A stretch of 64,000 bases of DNA from Carboxylicivirga litoralis (GCF_025499605.1 NZ_JAFMVC010000004.1:124001-188000); one strand, 5' to 3'. Positions 53,210-62,054 are shown, counted from the stretch's first letter. The notes: generated by a model not told the origin, from the sequence alone. Made by a program: numbers and translations.

Positions 53210-54628
53210 ATGAAGAATACTTATTTCGAATTAATCGAGCAGAGCTACTACTTTCCACAAGAAGGGTTCGACTTGAGAGATAGTTCCCTGACTTTTCACG
53301 GGGTGTCGTTAAAACACCTGATTGATAAATACGGAACACCTTTTAAACTGATTTATTTGCCGAAGATTGGTGACCAGATTAAAAAAGCCCGCAATCTTTT
53401 TAACAGGGCGATTAAAAATCAGGGTTATACCGGCAAATATGAATATTGTTACTGTACAAAGTGTAACCATTTTTACCATGTTATTAATGAGGCTCTAAAG
53501 CACGATGTTAACCTCGAAACCTCTTCGGCTTACGACATTGATTTAATTCGTCACCTGGCGGATTTAAATAAGCTTGATAAAAATCGCAAGATTATTCATA
53601 ATGGTTACAAAACGCAGGAGTATCTGTCGAAAATTGTGGCTTTACAGGCTGATGGCTTTCACAATTCGATACTGATACTGGACAGCATTACCGAGTTAGA
53701 ACGCTTGAAAAAGCTAAAGCTTAAAACCAAGATTAAGGTGGGCATACGCATGGCTATTAATGAGGAGATGCAATCGGCTTATTATACCTCGCGGCTGGGC
53801 ATTCCGCACAATGAACTAATGGATTTTTTCAAAAAAAGCATTAAAAACAATCCGAATATCGAATTGAAGATGTTGCACTTTTTTGTTGATTCAGGTATTA
53901 AAGATACGCTGTATTATTGGGGGCAGTTTCAGAATGCTTTAAGCTTGTATGTCGACCTGAGGAAGGAATGTGAGTCCTTAGACAGCTTCAACTTAGGTGG
54001 TGGGTTTCCAATTCGTAACCATTTGGGTTTCGAATATAATTATGAGTATATGATTAACGAAATCATAAAAAATATCAAGGAGGCGTGCACCAAAGAAAAC
54101 ATTCCTGAACCTGATATTTATACCGAGTTTGGTAAATATACAGTGGGTGAAGCCGGCGCCATCATTTTTGAAGTGTTAGAGCAGAAAAAACAAAACGACT
54201 CTGAAACATGGTACATTATTAATAACAGCCTGATGAATACCATCCCTGATGCCTGGTCTATTCACGAAAAGTTTATCCTGTTGCCCATTAATAAATGGAA
54301 TAATCAGTATCAACGAATAAATATTGGTGGCATAAGTTGTGACCATTCTGATTATTATAACTCAGAAGATTTAAACCAGGAGATTCTTTTACCTCAGTAT
54401 GGTGAGAAGGACAAAGAACCACTGTACCTCGGTTTTTTCCATACGGGAGCTTACCAGGATTCAATCAGTGGCTATGGCGGTATTAAGCACTGCCTGATAC
54501 CATCTCCTAAGCATGTAATTATTGACCGTGACGATAAAGGTAATTACAAACATTATGTGTACCGCGAGGAGCAGTCGGCCCAGGAAATGTTTAAAATACT
54601 GGGATACCAGGCTCCTGCAAAAGTTTAA
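53210..54628 (+). CDS. speA: Arginine decarboxylase (alanine-racemase-fold, short form)
   Basis: 472 aa. Fold type III PLP decarboxylase: YCTKCNHFYHVIN with Schiff-base Lys84, then LETSSAYDIDLI, a glycine-rich phosphate loop FNLGGGFPIR and TEFGKYTVGEAGAIIFEVL. Near the C-terminus it has a Cys/Asp motif (ISCDHSDY) and YLGFFHTGAYQDS. It is about 160 residues shorter than E. coli-type SpeA and lacks the long central insert. Converts arginine to agmatine if annotated correctly; diaminopimelate or carboxynorspermidine decarboxylase is the alternative. Followed after 21 bases by an agmatinase-family gene, which supports arginine. Confidence 0.78.
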   Translation: MKNTYFELIEQSYYFPQEGFDLRDSSLTFHGVSLKHLIDKYGTPFKLIYLPKIGDQIKKARNLFNRAIKNQGYTGKYEYCYCTKCNHFYHVINEALKHDVNLETSSAYDIDLIRHLADLNKLDKNRKIIHNGYKTQEYLSKIVALQADGFHNSILILDSITELERLKKLKLKTKIKVGIRMAINEEMQSAYYTSRLGIPHNELMDFFKKSIKNNPNIELKMLHFFVDSGIKDTLYYWGQFQNALSLYVDLRKECESLDSFNLGGGFPIRNHLGFEYNYEYMINEIIKNIKEACTKENIPEPDIYTEFGKYTVGEAGAIIFEVLEQKKQNDSETWYIINNSLMNTIPDAWSIHEKFILLPINKWNNQYQRINIGGISCDHSDYYNSEDLNQEILLPQYGEKDKEPLYLGFFHTGAYQDSISGYGGIKHCLIPSPKHVIIDRDDKGNYKHYVYREEQSAQEMFKILGYQAPAKV

Positions 54629-54649
54629 TTATTAGTTAGTGAAAATTGA

Positions 54650-55504
54650 ATGAAGACATTTGCTGACATTGAAAAAAGGTATGCTTCCTTTCCGAATGCT
54701 AAGGTGCTGTTGCAGCCAATTCCGTATGACAGAACCAGCACTTGGGGAAAAGGCGCTGATAATGGTTTCAGAGCCTTTCTCGAAGCCTCACATAATATGG
54801 AATTGTATGACATTGAAACCAATACCTGTGTCTATAAAGAGGGTATCCATATTTTGCCTTCAATTATAGATGAAGAAACTCCCGATAAAATGTTTAACAG
54901 TATTTACAAATCGGTGCAGTATCAATTGGGATTGAAGCGCTTTCTGACCTTTTTGGGCGGTGAGCATTCCATAAGCATTGGCATTATTAAGGCATTTAGC
55001 GAACAATACCCCGATTTAACAGTGGTGCAGCTCGATGCCCATGCCGATTTACGGCCTCATTATCTGGGGTCGAAATACAACCATGCCTGTGCTATGCATG
55101 AGGCGTCAAAAACCACGAATTTGATTCAGGTAGGACTCCGCAGCATGGATGCATCCGAATTAAAATATATTAACCGTGAGAAATGCTTCTATGCTGAGGA
55201 CATAGTGGGTAGTGAAGAGTGGATGGATAAGGCTATTAAACGAATGGGCGACAAAGTGTATCTGACCATTGATTTGGATGTGTTTGATCCATCAATTATG
55301 CCATCGACCGGAACGCCGGAACCTGGTGGATTGCTGTGGTATCCGACTTTAAAGTTTTTAAAGAAACTATTTTCAGAACGAACAGTGCTTGGCTTTGATA
55401 TGGTTGAATTAGCGCCTAATATCAATGATAAAGCACCCGATTTTTTAGCAGCAAAACTCTATTACAAACTACTTTCTTATAAATTTAAATACAATGACAA
55501 ATAA
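54650..55504 (+). CDS. speB: Agmatinase-family ureohydrolase
   Basis: 284 aa. Binuclear Mn enzyme of the arginase/agmatinase family: FLGGEHSISIG (first metal His, about residue 105), VVQLDAHADLRPHY (Asp-His-Asp), and YLTIDLDVFDPSIMPSTGTP with two more Asp ligands, then PGGLLWYP. Expected reaction: agmatine to putrescine plus urea. The stop overlaps the next start by 11 bases, which implies tight translational coupling to the deoxyhypusine-synthase-like gene. Guanidino substrates other than agmatine are possible. Confidence 0.87.
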   Translation: MKTFADIEKRYASFPNAKVLLQPIPYDRTSTWGKGADNGFRAFLEASHNMELYDIETNTCVYKEGIHILPSIIDEETPDKMFNSIYKSVQYQLGLKRFLTFLGGEHSISIGIIKAFSEQYPDLTVVQLDAHADLRPHYLGSKYNHACAMHEASKTTNLIQVGLRSMDASELKYINREKCFYAEDIVGSEEWMDKAIKRMGDKVYLTIDLDVFDPSIMPSTGTPEPGGLLWYPTLKFLKKLFSERTVLGFDMVELAPNINDKAPDFLAAKLYYKLLSYKFKYNDK

Positions 55505-56471
55505 AGGTTCTGTTTCGAACTTTATGCTACAGCATTACAAGCATTTTAATGCCGCCAGCCTGGTGGATGCCGCTGTTGCATATGAAGCGCAGTTAAACAA
55601 AGGGAATAAAATGCTGGTTTCGCTGGCTGGGGCAATGAGTACGGCTGAATTAGGAAGGAGTTTAGCAGAAATGATTCGTCAGGATAAGGTACACATTATT
55701 TCCTGTACTGGTGCTAACCTCGAAGAAGATGTGATGAATCTGGTAGCCCATAATTCCTATAAGCGCATTCCCAACTATCGCGATTTGTCACCAACCCGCG
55801 AGTGGGAATTGCTCGAGAATGGATACAATAGGGTCACTGATACCTGCATTCCTGAGGAAGAGGCTTTTCGACGTATTCAGAAGCACATTTATAATTTATG
55901 GCGCGATGCCTACGAAACCAATCAGCGTTTCTTTCCGCACGAATATTTATACCAGCTTTTGTTGTCAGGTGATCTGGAGCAATATTACGAAATTGATCCG
56001 GCCAATAGCTGGATGCTGGCCGCTGCAGAAAAGAATATACCAATTGTGGTGCCCGGATGGGAAGACTCAACTTTAGGAAATATTTTTGCTTCCTACTGTA
56101 TCAAAGGGCAGTTGGAGCCTAAAGTGGTGAAAAGTGGCATTGAATACATGACATTTTTGGCATCCTGGTATCAGCAAAATACTGAAGAAAATGGAATAGG
56201 CTTTTTCCAGATTGGAGGTGGCATTGCAGGCGATTTCCCTATATGTGTAGTGCCAATGCTATCGCAGGATTTAAGTGAGTCTAAAACAAAGTTTTGGTCA
56301 TATTTCTGTCAGATATCCGACTCAACAACCAGCTATGGCTCTTATTCGGGTGCTGTGCCTAATGAAAAAATAACATGGGGTAAATTAAATGTAAGCACGC
56401 CAAAATTTATTATTGAGTCAGATGCTTCCATTGTAGCGCCATTGGTATTCGCATATTTATTAAATTGGTAA
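55494..56471 (+). CDS. Deoxyhypusine-synthase-like (possible homospermidine synthase) protein
   Basis: 325 aa. Visible: the NAD-binding start SLAGAMSTAELGRSLAEMI and ISCTGANLEEDVMNLVAHNS, FFQIGGGIAGDFPICVVPML, and the catalytic lysine in ITWGKLN (Lys297). Bacteria lack eIF5A, so deoxyhypusine is not made; known bacterial relatives act as homospermidine synthases. Located after agmatinase, it should transfer an aminobutyl group from putrescine or spermidine to an amine (inference). Start overlaps agmatinase by 11 bases. Product could be homospermidine or another long polyamine. Confidence 0.85.
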   Translation: MTNKGSVSNFMLQHYKHFNAASLVDAAVAYEAQLNKGNKMLVSLAGAMSTAELGRSLAEMIRQDKVHIISCTGANLEEDVMNLVAHNSYKRIPNYRDLSPTREWELLENGYNRVTDTCIPEEEAFRRIQKHIYNLWRDAYETNQRFFPHEYLYQLLLSGDLEQYYEIDPANSWMLAAAEKNIPIVVPGWEDSTLGNIFASYCIKGQLEPKVVKSGIEYMTFLASWYQQNTEENGIGFFQIGGGIAGDFPICVVPMLSQDLSESKTKFWSYFCQISDSTTSYGSYSGAVPNEKITWGKLNVSTPKFIIESDASIVAPLVFAYLLNW

Positions 56472-56484
56472 AAATTTTAAAACG

Positions 56485-56823
56485 ATGGATATGCTGATTA
56501 GTAAACCAAAAGTAATTATGGATTACCATAAATTACCTACCGTACTGAAGGAGCAGTTAAAGCTTGTTTACCCCGATGGGTTTCATGAATATTTGATTTG
56601 GTTCAACGACAAACAAGGCCAGCGAATTTCAGCGCTTCGTTTTGAGACTGACGAAAAAGTGTATATGCTGCGCATGTCTGTTGATATGGCGCTTGAAATA
56701 ATGGATGAAGATGACGACTTTGACAGCAACTTTAATTTAAAACCTAAAGTACAGGAAGAATATGCCAACAAGCATAGCGATGTTGAATACCTGTCGGATA
56801 ATGAAAACTATTCAGAAACATAA
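56485..56823 (+). CDS. Small acidic unknown within the polyamine operon
   Basis: 112 aa. The first 70 residues form a compact domain (TVLKEQLKLVYPDGFHEYLI, then WFNDKQGQRISALRFETDEK with VYMLRMSVDMALEIM). The tail is highly acidic and likely disordered (DEDDDFDSNFNLKPKV; DVEYLSDNENY). Resembles a small conserved protein I know only as hypothetical in Bacteroidota. 13 bases after the DHS-like gene and 14 before the glutaminase. Function not inferred. Confidence 0.65.
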   Translation: MDMLISKPKVIMDYHKLPTVLKEQLKLVYPDGFHEYLIWFNDKQGQRISALRFETDEKVYMLRMSVDMALEIMDEDDDFDSNFNLKPKVQEEYANKHSDVEYLSDNENYSET

Positions 56824-56837
56824 TTGTTTGTTATAGT

Positions 56838-57422
56838 ATGCTTTTAATCATAGATAACCAAAGTGCTTTTATAAAGAAGTTTAAGCGCCAATACCTGGCT
56901 GAGCAGGATTTTGATTATGTGTTTTTTGACCATAATCAGCCTATTACATTGTCGGCCAAAACCAAAATAAAAGGAATCATCTTGTCGGGTGGCAAAGGTA
57001 ATCCTTATGAACCACTCAACCTGACGTCGAATTTTGTGGCCATGCAGAATTTTAACGTGCCCGTTTTAGGTTTTTGCCTCGGGCACGAAATTATTGCTGT
57101 GGCGCATCGCGGACGCATTAAAAAGTTGCCGGAATACCATGGTAAAAAAGAAATAATAGAAATCACAAAGCCCGAAGACCCGATTTTTGAAGGGGTGACC
57201 CAACAGGAGGTGTCATTGGTTAAACGTCATTCATTCTTTGTTTCCGAATTACCCGATTCGTTTGAGAGTCTGGCTATTTCCGAAACATGCGCTACCGAAA
57301 TCATCCGACATAAATCAAAACCTATCTATGGTTTTCAATCGCATCCTGAGGTATCAGGAGAAGATGGAATGAAGATGGTGCGCAACTTTCTTAAAATGTG
57401 TGGAATTATAAATGATCAATAA
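56838..57422 (+). CDS. Stand-alone class I glutamine amidotransferase (GuaAA-like)
   Basis: 194 aa. Glutaminase domain of the GMP-synthetase type without the synthetase half: GIILSGGKGNPYE oxyanion strand, nucleophile in VLGFCLGHEIIA (Cys80), and GFQSHPEVS (His169, Glu171). Length and order match the archaeal GuaA small subunit. With no GMP synthetase partner here, it may provide ammonia to another enzyme or cleave gamma-glutamyl amides as PuuD does in polyamine catabolism; PuuD is also a class I GATase. Position in the polyamine operon favours the latter (inference). 3 bases before corA. Confidence 0.8.
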   Translation: MLLIIDNQSAFIKKFKRQYLAEQDFDYVFFDHNQPITLSAKTKIKGIILSGGKGNPYEPLNLTSNFVAMQNFNVPVLGFCLGHEIIAVAHRGRIKKLPEYHGKKEIIEITKPEDPIFEGVTQQEVSLVKRHSFFVSELPDSFESLAISETCATEIIRHKSKPIYGFQSHPEVSGEDGMKMVRNFLKMCGIINDQ

Positions 57423-57425
57423 TTA

Positions 57426-58490
57426 ATGGCCCGATTTTTAAAAAGCAATAAAGAGCATATAGGTTTATCGCCCGATAGTATTCAATTCAGGGGAGAACAA
57501 AAAACCGAACGTGTTTTTATCCAGGCCTATAACTATGATAGTAAGACTCTGGTTGAGGATGGGTTTGATGAAGTTGAAAAACTGTCAGCTTTTATTAATC
57601 AAGGAAATTCGTGGATTAATATCTATGGCCTGCACGATACCAATGTGATGCAAAAGGTGTCGGAGGTGTTGGATATTGAGTCCATTGTTATTTCTGAAAT
57701 TTTAAATACACACAGCCGGCCGCGCGTGGTCGAATACGACAACTGCTTGTTTGTATCATTGAAGTTAATTCGTATACTCAATGAAGATGATTTATTGGTT
57801 GATAACGAGAATATTGTGTTTATTTTAAAAGATAAGCAGTTAATCACTTTTCAGGAGCGAAGAGGCGATGTGTTCAACCCGGTGAGGGAACGCTTGAAGA
57901 ACCCGAAAAGAAAAATCAGACAATTGGGCTCTGATTATTTACTGTTTGCACTTTTAGATGTCATTATTGATAATTACAGTTATGCCATCAGCTGCTTTGG
58001 AGAGTTAGTAGAGGAGCTGGATGAAAAGGTTTTAGGCACCGTTGATAATTCAATGCTGGCAGATATTAACCACTATAAAATAGAACTTATTTATTTGCAC
58101 AAGTCCATTGTTCCCTGTAAAGAAATGGTGCTGAATCTTATTAAATTAGAGTCGGATTACATCGAAGAGGAAAAGGAGATTTTCTTCCGGGAGTTGCAAA
58201 GTAATATTCAGCAAGCTATTGATTCATTAAATAACTACAAGGAGATATTAACCAATCAGTTGAGTATTTATCATACACAGGTCAGTAGTCGACTGAATGA
58301 TATTATGCGGGTCTTAACCATCTTCTCGGTTGTTTTTATTCCACTGACCTTTATTGCGGGTATCTACGGAACCAATTTTGAGTATATTCCTGAATTGGGT
58401 TTCCGACAGGGGTATCCGGCTATGATAGGGGTAATGGTTATGATTGCCATAGGGATGCTCGTGTATTTCAAGCGTAAAAAATGGTATTAA
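57426..58490 (+). CDS. corA: CorA-family divalent cation transporter with GTN instead of GMN
   Basis: 354 aa. Large N-terminal cytoplasmic funnel (residues 1-285), long stalk helix, then two TMs at the C-terminus. The first TM ends FIAGIYGTNFEYIPELGF, where the almost invariant Gly-Met-Asn selectivity motif reads Gly-Thr-Asn. The second TM (MIGVMVMIAIGMLVYF) is followed by a basic KRKKWY tail. Mg2+ uptake is the default; the changed filter might alter selectivity. Gene starts 3 bases after the glutaminase stop. Confidence 0.88.
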   Translation: MARFLKSNKEHIGLSPDSIQFRGEQKTERVFIQAYNYDSKTLVEDGFDEVEKLSAFINQGNSWINIYGLHDTNVMQKVSEVLDIESIVISEILNTHSRPRVVEYDNCLFVSLKLIRILNEDDLLVDNENIVFILKDKQLITFQERRGDVFNPVRERLKNPKRKIRQLGSDYLLFALLDVIIDNYSYAISCFGELVEELDEKVLGTVDNSMLADINHYKIELIYLHKSIVPCKEMVLNLIKLESDYIEEEKEIFFRELQSNIQQAIDSLNNYKEILTNQLSIYHTQVSSRLNDIMRVLTIFSVVFIPLTFIAGIYGTNFEYIPELGFRQGYPAMIGVMVMIAIGMLVYFKRKKWY

Positions 58491-58534
58491 CAAATGGCAG
58501 GTCAGAGCACAAAACCTGCTAATGATTATAAAAC

Positions 58535-60757
58535 ATGAATACTTCACACAAAAAGAAAGGATTTGGTACCGCACCGGTATTTCTAACCGCTATTTCAACG
58601 ATACTAGGAGCTATCCTGTTTCTTCGCTTTGGAATGGCCGTCGGTAACTTAGGCTTTTTTGGAGCATTCGCCATCATATTACTGGGGCACTTCATAACCA
58701 TACCAACTGCCTTAGCTATTTCCGAGATAGCCACAAATACAAGGGTTGAAGGTGGTGGTGAGTATTTTATTATTTCCCGTTCTTTTGGGTTAAACATTGG
58801 TGCTACCATTGGTATTGCTTTGTATTTCTCGCAAGCCATCAGTGTGGCTTTTTATGTTATAGCTTTCACCGAAGCTTTTGCGCCTTTCTTCACCTGGATG
58901 CAGAATAGTTATAATATTGACTTGCCTCGTCAGGTGATTAGTATACCAGCTCTCTTGCTATTAGGTGTTCTTATTCTTAAAAAAGGAGCCGATTTAGGGG
59001 TGAAGACCTTATATATTGTTGTAGCGGTTTTGTTTATATCGCTGGCATTGTTTTTTGCCGGTGAACCATCTGTTGGAGAGGGTGCTGGTAGTACTAATTT
59101 TGTGTTCAGCAATAAAAACCAATTCTTCATCTGGTTTGCCATCTGTTTTCCGGCCTTTACCGGTATGACGGCTGGTGTTGGTTTAAGTGGTGATTTAAAA
59201 GATCCCAAAAAATCGATACCAAGGGGAACACTGCTGGGTACGATCATTGGTATGCTCATTTACATTGCCATCATTTATAAGTTTTCCATTTCCTTAACGC
59301 CCGAGGAGATGAGTTCTAATCAATTGTCAATGGCTAACGTGGCATTGTTAGGCGGTCTGGTTATTCCGTTGGGGCTAGGTGCTTCCACCATCTCATCGGC
59401 TATTGGTTCTGTTTTGGTAGCGCCCCGCACCTTGCAGGCTTTATCGGTGGATAAGTGTTGGCCGGCCAAAAAACTGAACAAATGGCTGGCCAGGGGCAAA
59501 GGTGAAACCAACGAGCCTTATAATGCCACCTTTGTGACCATGACCATTGCCTTCTTTTTTGTCTTGCTGGGTGAAGTTGATTTTGTGGCCCAAATCATCT
59601 CTATGTTTTTCATGATTACCTATGGCTCGTTATGTCTGATTTCGTTTCTCAATCACTTTGGCGCCTCACCATCGTATCGTCCTCAATTTAAATCGCACTG
59701 GTTGATCTCGTTAAGTGGCTTTGTCTTGTCGTTGTGGATCATGTTCAAAATCAGTGCCTTCTTTTCAATGTTGGCCTGTGCTGTAATTATAGTAACCTAC
59801 TTGTACCTTAACTCAGTGCATAAAGAAAGAGGCGGATTGCAGAATATTTTTTCAGGTGCTTTGTTTCAGCTGAGTCGACGTATTCAGCTGTACCTGCAAA
59901 AAAACAGAAGCAAATCAGTAGACGCTGAAGAATGGCGACCATCAGCCATTTGTATCTCCACCAACTCTTTTTCGCGAAGCAAGGTGTTCGATTTATTAAA
60001 ATGGATTTCATACAAACATGGTTTTGGTACCTACTTTCACTACCTCAAAGGCTATTATTCAAAAGCTACGAACGAAGAAGCAAAATCAATTGTTAAACAG
60101 TTGATTGAAGACCAGCATGATAATAAAAGCTCGCTGTATCTCGATTGCATGATATCGCCCTCTTATACAAGTGCCATTGCACAGGCTATTCAGAGCCCCA
60201 GCATCAGTGGTATGGAAAACAATATGGTGGTGTTTGATTACAAACGAAAAAACTCTGAGGCTATCAGTGACATTCTGGATAATATTAGCTTAACGCGTGC
60301 CGGTAACCTTGATATTTGTGTATTTTCCGATTCGGATACCAACACACATTTTAAGAACGGTATTCACATTTGGATTAAACCCACCGATGTGCTGAATGCC
60401 AACCTGATGATTTTACTGGGATTCATCATTTTGTCACATCCTGACTGGCGTAAGAGTTACGTCAAGATTTTTAGTGTATGTAAAAAAGATGAGGTGGAGT
60501 TGACGCGCCAGCAGATTAAAAACCTGGTGCAGAGTGGCCGATTACCCATTACCATGTCAAACATTGAGATTTTACCCTTAAAAGAGGACGTATCGGTGAA
60601 AACCATGATACATGAGCATTCGATGCGCGCCGGTTTAACCATTATTGGTTTTATGGAAGAACAAATTAAACACAGCGGTAGTGAAGTTTTTACCGGCTAC
60701 GATGATTTGGGAGATATTCTGTTTGTAACGGCTTCGAGTCATCAAGCCATTGAATAA
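58535..60757 (+). CDS. SLC12-like (cation-chloride cotransporter type) APC permease
   Basis: 740 aa. The N-terminal transport domain (about residues 10-430, 12 TMs) has VFLTAISTILGAILFLRFGM and VGNLGFFGAFAIILLGHFIT, then an NTRVEGGGEYFIISRSFGL loop and ISSAIGSVLVAPRTLQALS. A large soluble C-terminal domain follows (about 440-740, with WRPSAICISTNSFSRSKVF, DVLNANLMILLGFIILSHPD). This order is that of eukaryotic KCC/NKCC and their bacterial relatives, rather than classical amino-acid permeases. Probably cotransports K/Na with chloride or an organic cation. Last gene of the polyamine/ion operon, 44 bases after corA. Confidence 0.85.
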   Translation: MNTSHKKKGFGTAPVFLTAISTILGAILFLRFGMAVGNLGFFGAFAIILLGHFITIPTALAISEIATNTRVEGGGEYFIISRSFGLNIGATIGIALYFSQAISVAFYVIAFTEAFAPFFTWMQNSYNIDLPRQVISIPALLLLGVLILKKGADLGVKTLYIVVAVLFISLALFFAGEPSVGEGAGSTNFVFSNKNQFFIWFAICFPAFTGMTAGVGLSGDLKDPKKSIPRGTLLGTIIGMLIYIAIIYKFSISLTPEEMSSNQLSMANVALLGGLVIPLGLGASTISSAIGSVLVAPRTLQALSVDKCWPAKKLNKWLARGKGETNEPYNATFVTMTIAFFFVLLGEVDFVAQIISMFFMITYGSLCLISFLNHFGASPSYRPQFKSHWLISLSGFVLSLWIMFKISAFFSMLACAVIIVTYLYLNSVHKERGGLQNIFSGALFQLSRRIQLYLQKNRSKSVDAEEWRPSAICISTNSFSRSKVFDLLKWISYKHGFGTYFHYLKGYYSKATNEEAKSIVKQLIEDQHDNKSSLYLDCMISPSYTSAIAQAIQSPSISGMENNMVVFDYKRKNSEAISDILDNISLTRAGNLDICVFSDSDTNTHFKNGIHIWIKPTDVLNANLMILLGFIILSHPDWRKSYVKIFSVCKKDEVELTRQQIKNLVQSGRLPITMSNIEILPLKEDVSVKTMIHEHSMRAGLTIIGFMEEQIKHSGSEVFTGYDDLGDILFVTASSHQAIE

Positions 60758-60775
60758 TGGCATTAGTTCATTTTT

Positions 60776-60805
60776 AAACCTACGAGATTCTCGTAGGTTT
60801 ACTCA
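60776..60805. terminator. Hairpin after the permease gene
   Basis: AAACCTACGA (60776-60785) pairs with TCGTAGGTTT (60791-60800), a perfect 10-bp stem with a 5-nt loop; no long T tract follows, so termination may be partial. Confidence 0.5.
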
Positions 60806-60925
60806 TAATTCCTACTAATGACTAAGTGCTTGGCGTAGCATAAAAATCTGCTTTTCTACTCTATTTTTCACTTTCCTGACCAGCTACATTTACATCATCA
60901 ATAAAACGATTAGATGTAATGAAAG

Positions 60926-61495
60926 ATGAAAAAATTGGACATCAACAAAAAAAACGACGAAGTCTTAATTGAGGAGCTAAAACAAGGCAACAGCACAGCC
61001 TATGAGCAATTGTATAACCGTTATTATTTAAAGGTCTTTAATAAGTGTTATTCCTTTGCCCGTAATACAGATGATGCTTTTGATTTATGCCAGGATATAT
61101 TTATGAAGACCTTTGCAGCGTTAAGTTCTTTTAAAGGTCATTCAAAGTTTTCAACCTGGTTGTACTCTATTACATACAACCATTGTGTTTCTACCTTGAA
61201 AAAAGAAAAACAGGTGCATTATGAATCGTTGGAAGAAAAAATAATTTGGGGCGTTGAAATGAGTTCACACGAAGATGTTGAGGACCAGGTAGCACGTGAA
61301 AACAGGGAGCAGGAACTGCTTAAGGCATTAAACGACATTCCTCATCAGGATAAGCAAATTCTGGAACTCAAATACTTATCTAATTTTTCGGTAAAAGAGA
61401 TTCAGACAGAATTGAATATCTCGAAAAGTGCTGTAAAAATGCGTCTGATGCGCGCCCGTCAGAAAGTGGGTAAATCATGCGAATATGCTTACTAA
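60926..61495 (+). CDS. ECF-type RNA polymerase sigma factor
   Basis: 189 aa. Sigma region 2: EELKQGNSTAYEQLYNRYYL, then DAFDLCQDIFMKTFAALSSF and STWLYSITYNHC. Region 4: LNDIPHQDKQILELKYLSNF, then SVKEIQTELNISKSAVKMRL with MRARQKV. Recruits RNA polymerase to a stress or surface regulon. The usual FecR/anti-sigma partner is absent; instead an unknown gene overlaps its last 11 bases. Confidence 0.93.
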   Translation: MKKLDINKKNDEVLIEELKQGNSTAYEQLYNRYYLKVFNKCYSFARNTDDAFDLCQDIFMKTFAALSSFKGHSKFSTWLYSITYNHCVSTLKKEKQVHYESLEEKIIWGVEMSSHEDVEDQVARENREQELLKALNDIPHQDKQILELKYLSNFSVKEIQTELNISKSAVKMRLMRARQKVGKSCEYAY

Positions 61496-62054
61496 AACGA
61501 TGTTCAAAAAGTTAAAAACAAAGCATATGAACGATAAGGTGTTATTTCTATGCGATATCAACCATGTCAACAGCAAGGTACTTCATAAAGTATTTGACAT
61601 GGCTTTTCAGGAATCGAATACGCTGACGGTGCTTATTATTTATAACCGGACTTCTTTGTTTTTTGGTGATTATGGCAGCCAGTCGTCGCCCTTACTTTAT
61701 CTCGAGAATGATTTGCGCAGGACATTTATACAACGCTATAAAACCCTGTTTGGTAATGTGGCTGCCAATGATATACACATGCAACTAGAGGTGCGTTTTG
61801 CGAATCACGATGCGTCATTAAAACCATATATTGATAATTATGGCAATTGGTTTTTTGAGCATAAGAGTTTGGCTACAAGGCTTAATCCGGGAGGATTACT
61901 CAATAAGCTGAATACAAAAAAGCATTCTGTAAAAGTCATTGCAAAAAATGGCAAGCTCATAGACTTACAGCATGCGTCGTTCTTTAACTTTAGTTTTATT
62001 CAGAGTAATCGATTGTTCTGGGATAATAGCCCTCTCGAACTGGGAATGCTTTAA
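61485..62054 (+). CDS. Unknown protein translationally coupled to the sigma factor
   Basis: 189 aa from the ATG at 61485 (overlapping the sigma gene); starts at 61500 and 61527 are possible and the last (MNDKVLFLCDINHVNSKVLH) begins the folded part. The N-terminal pattern of a hydrophobic strand, helix, then TLTVLIIYNRTSLFF resembles half of a universal-stress-protein-like alpha/beta fold. The C-terminal part (SVKVIAKNGKLIDLQHASFF) is not recognised. No TM, no signal peptide. A cytoplasmic anti-sigma or stress partner is possible only by position. Confidence 0.6.
   Translation: MLTKTMFKKLKTKHMNDKVLFLCDINHVNSKVLHKVFDMAFQESNTLTVLIIYNRTSLFFGDYGSQSSPLLYLENDLRRTFIQRYKTLFGNVAANDIHMQLEVRFANHDASLKPYIDNYGNWFFEHKSLATRLNPGGLLNKLNTKKHSVKVIAKNGKLIDLQHASFFNFSFIQSNRLFWDNSPLELGML

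Noticed and set aside
53210-54628. Diaminopimelate decarboxylase (lysA)
   Set aside because: Same fold, but the neighbour is an agmatinase and the N- and C-terminal motifs fit short arginine decarboxylases better.
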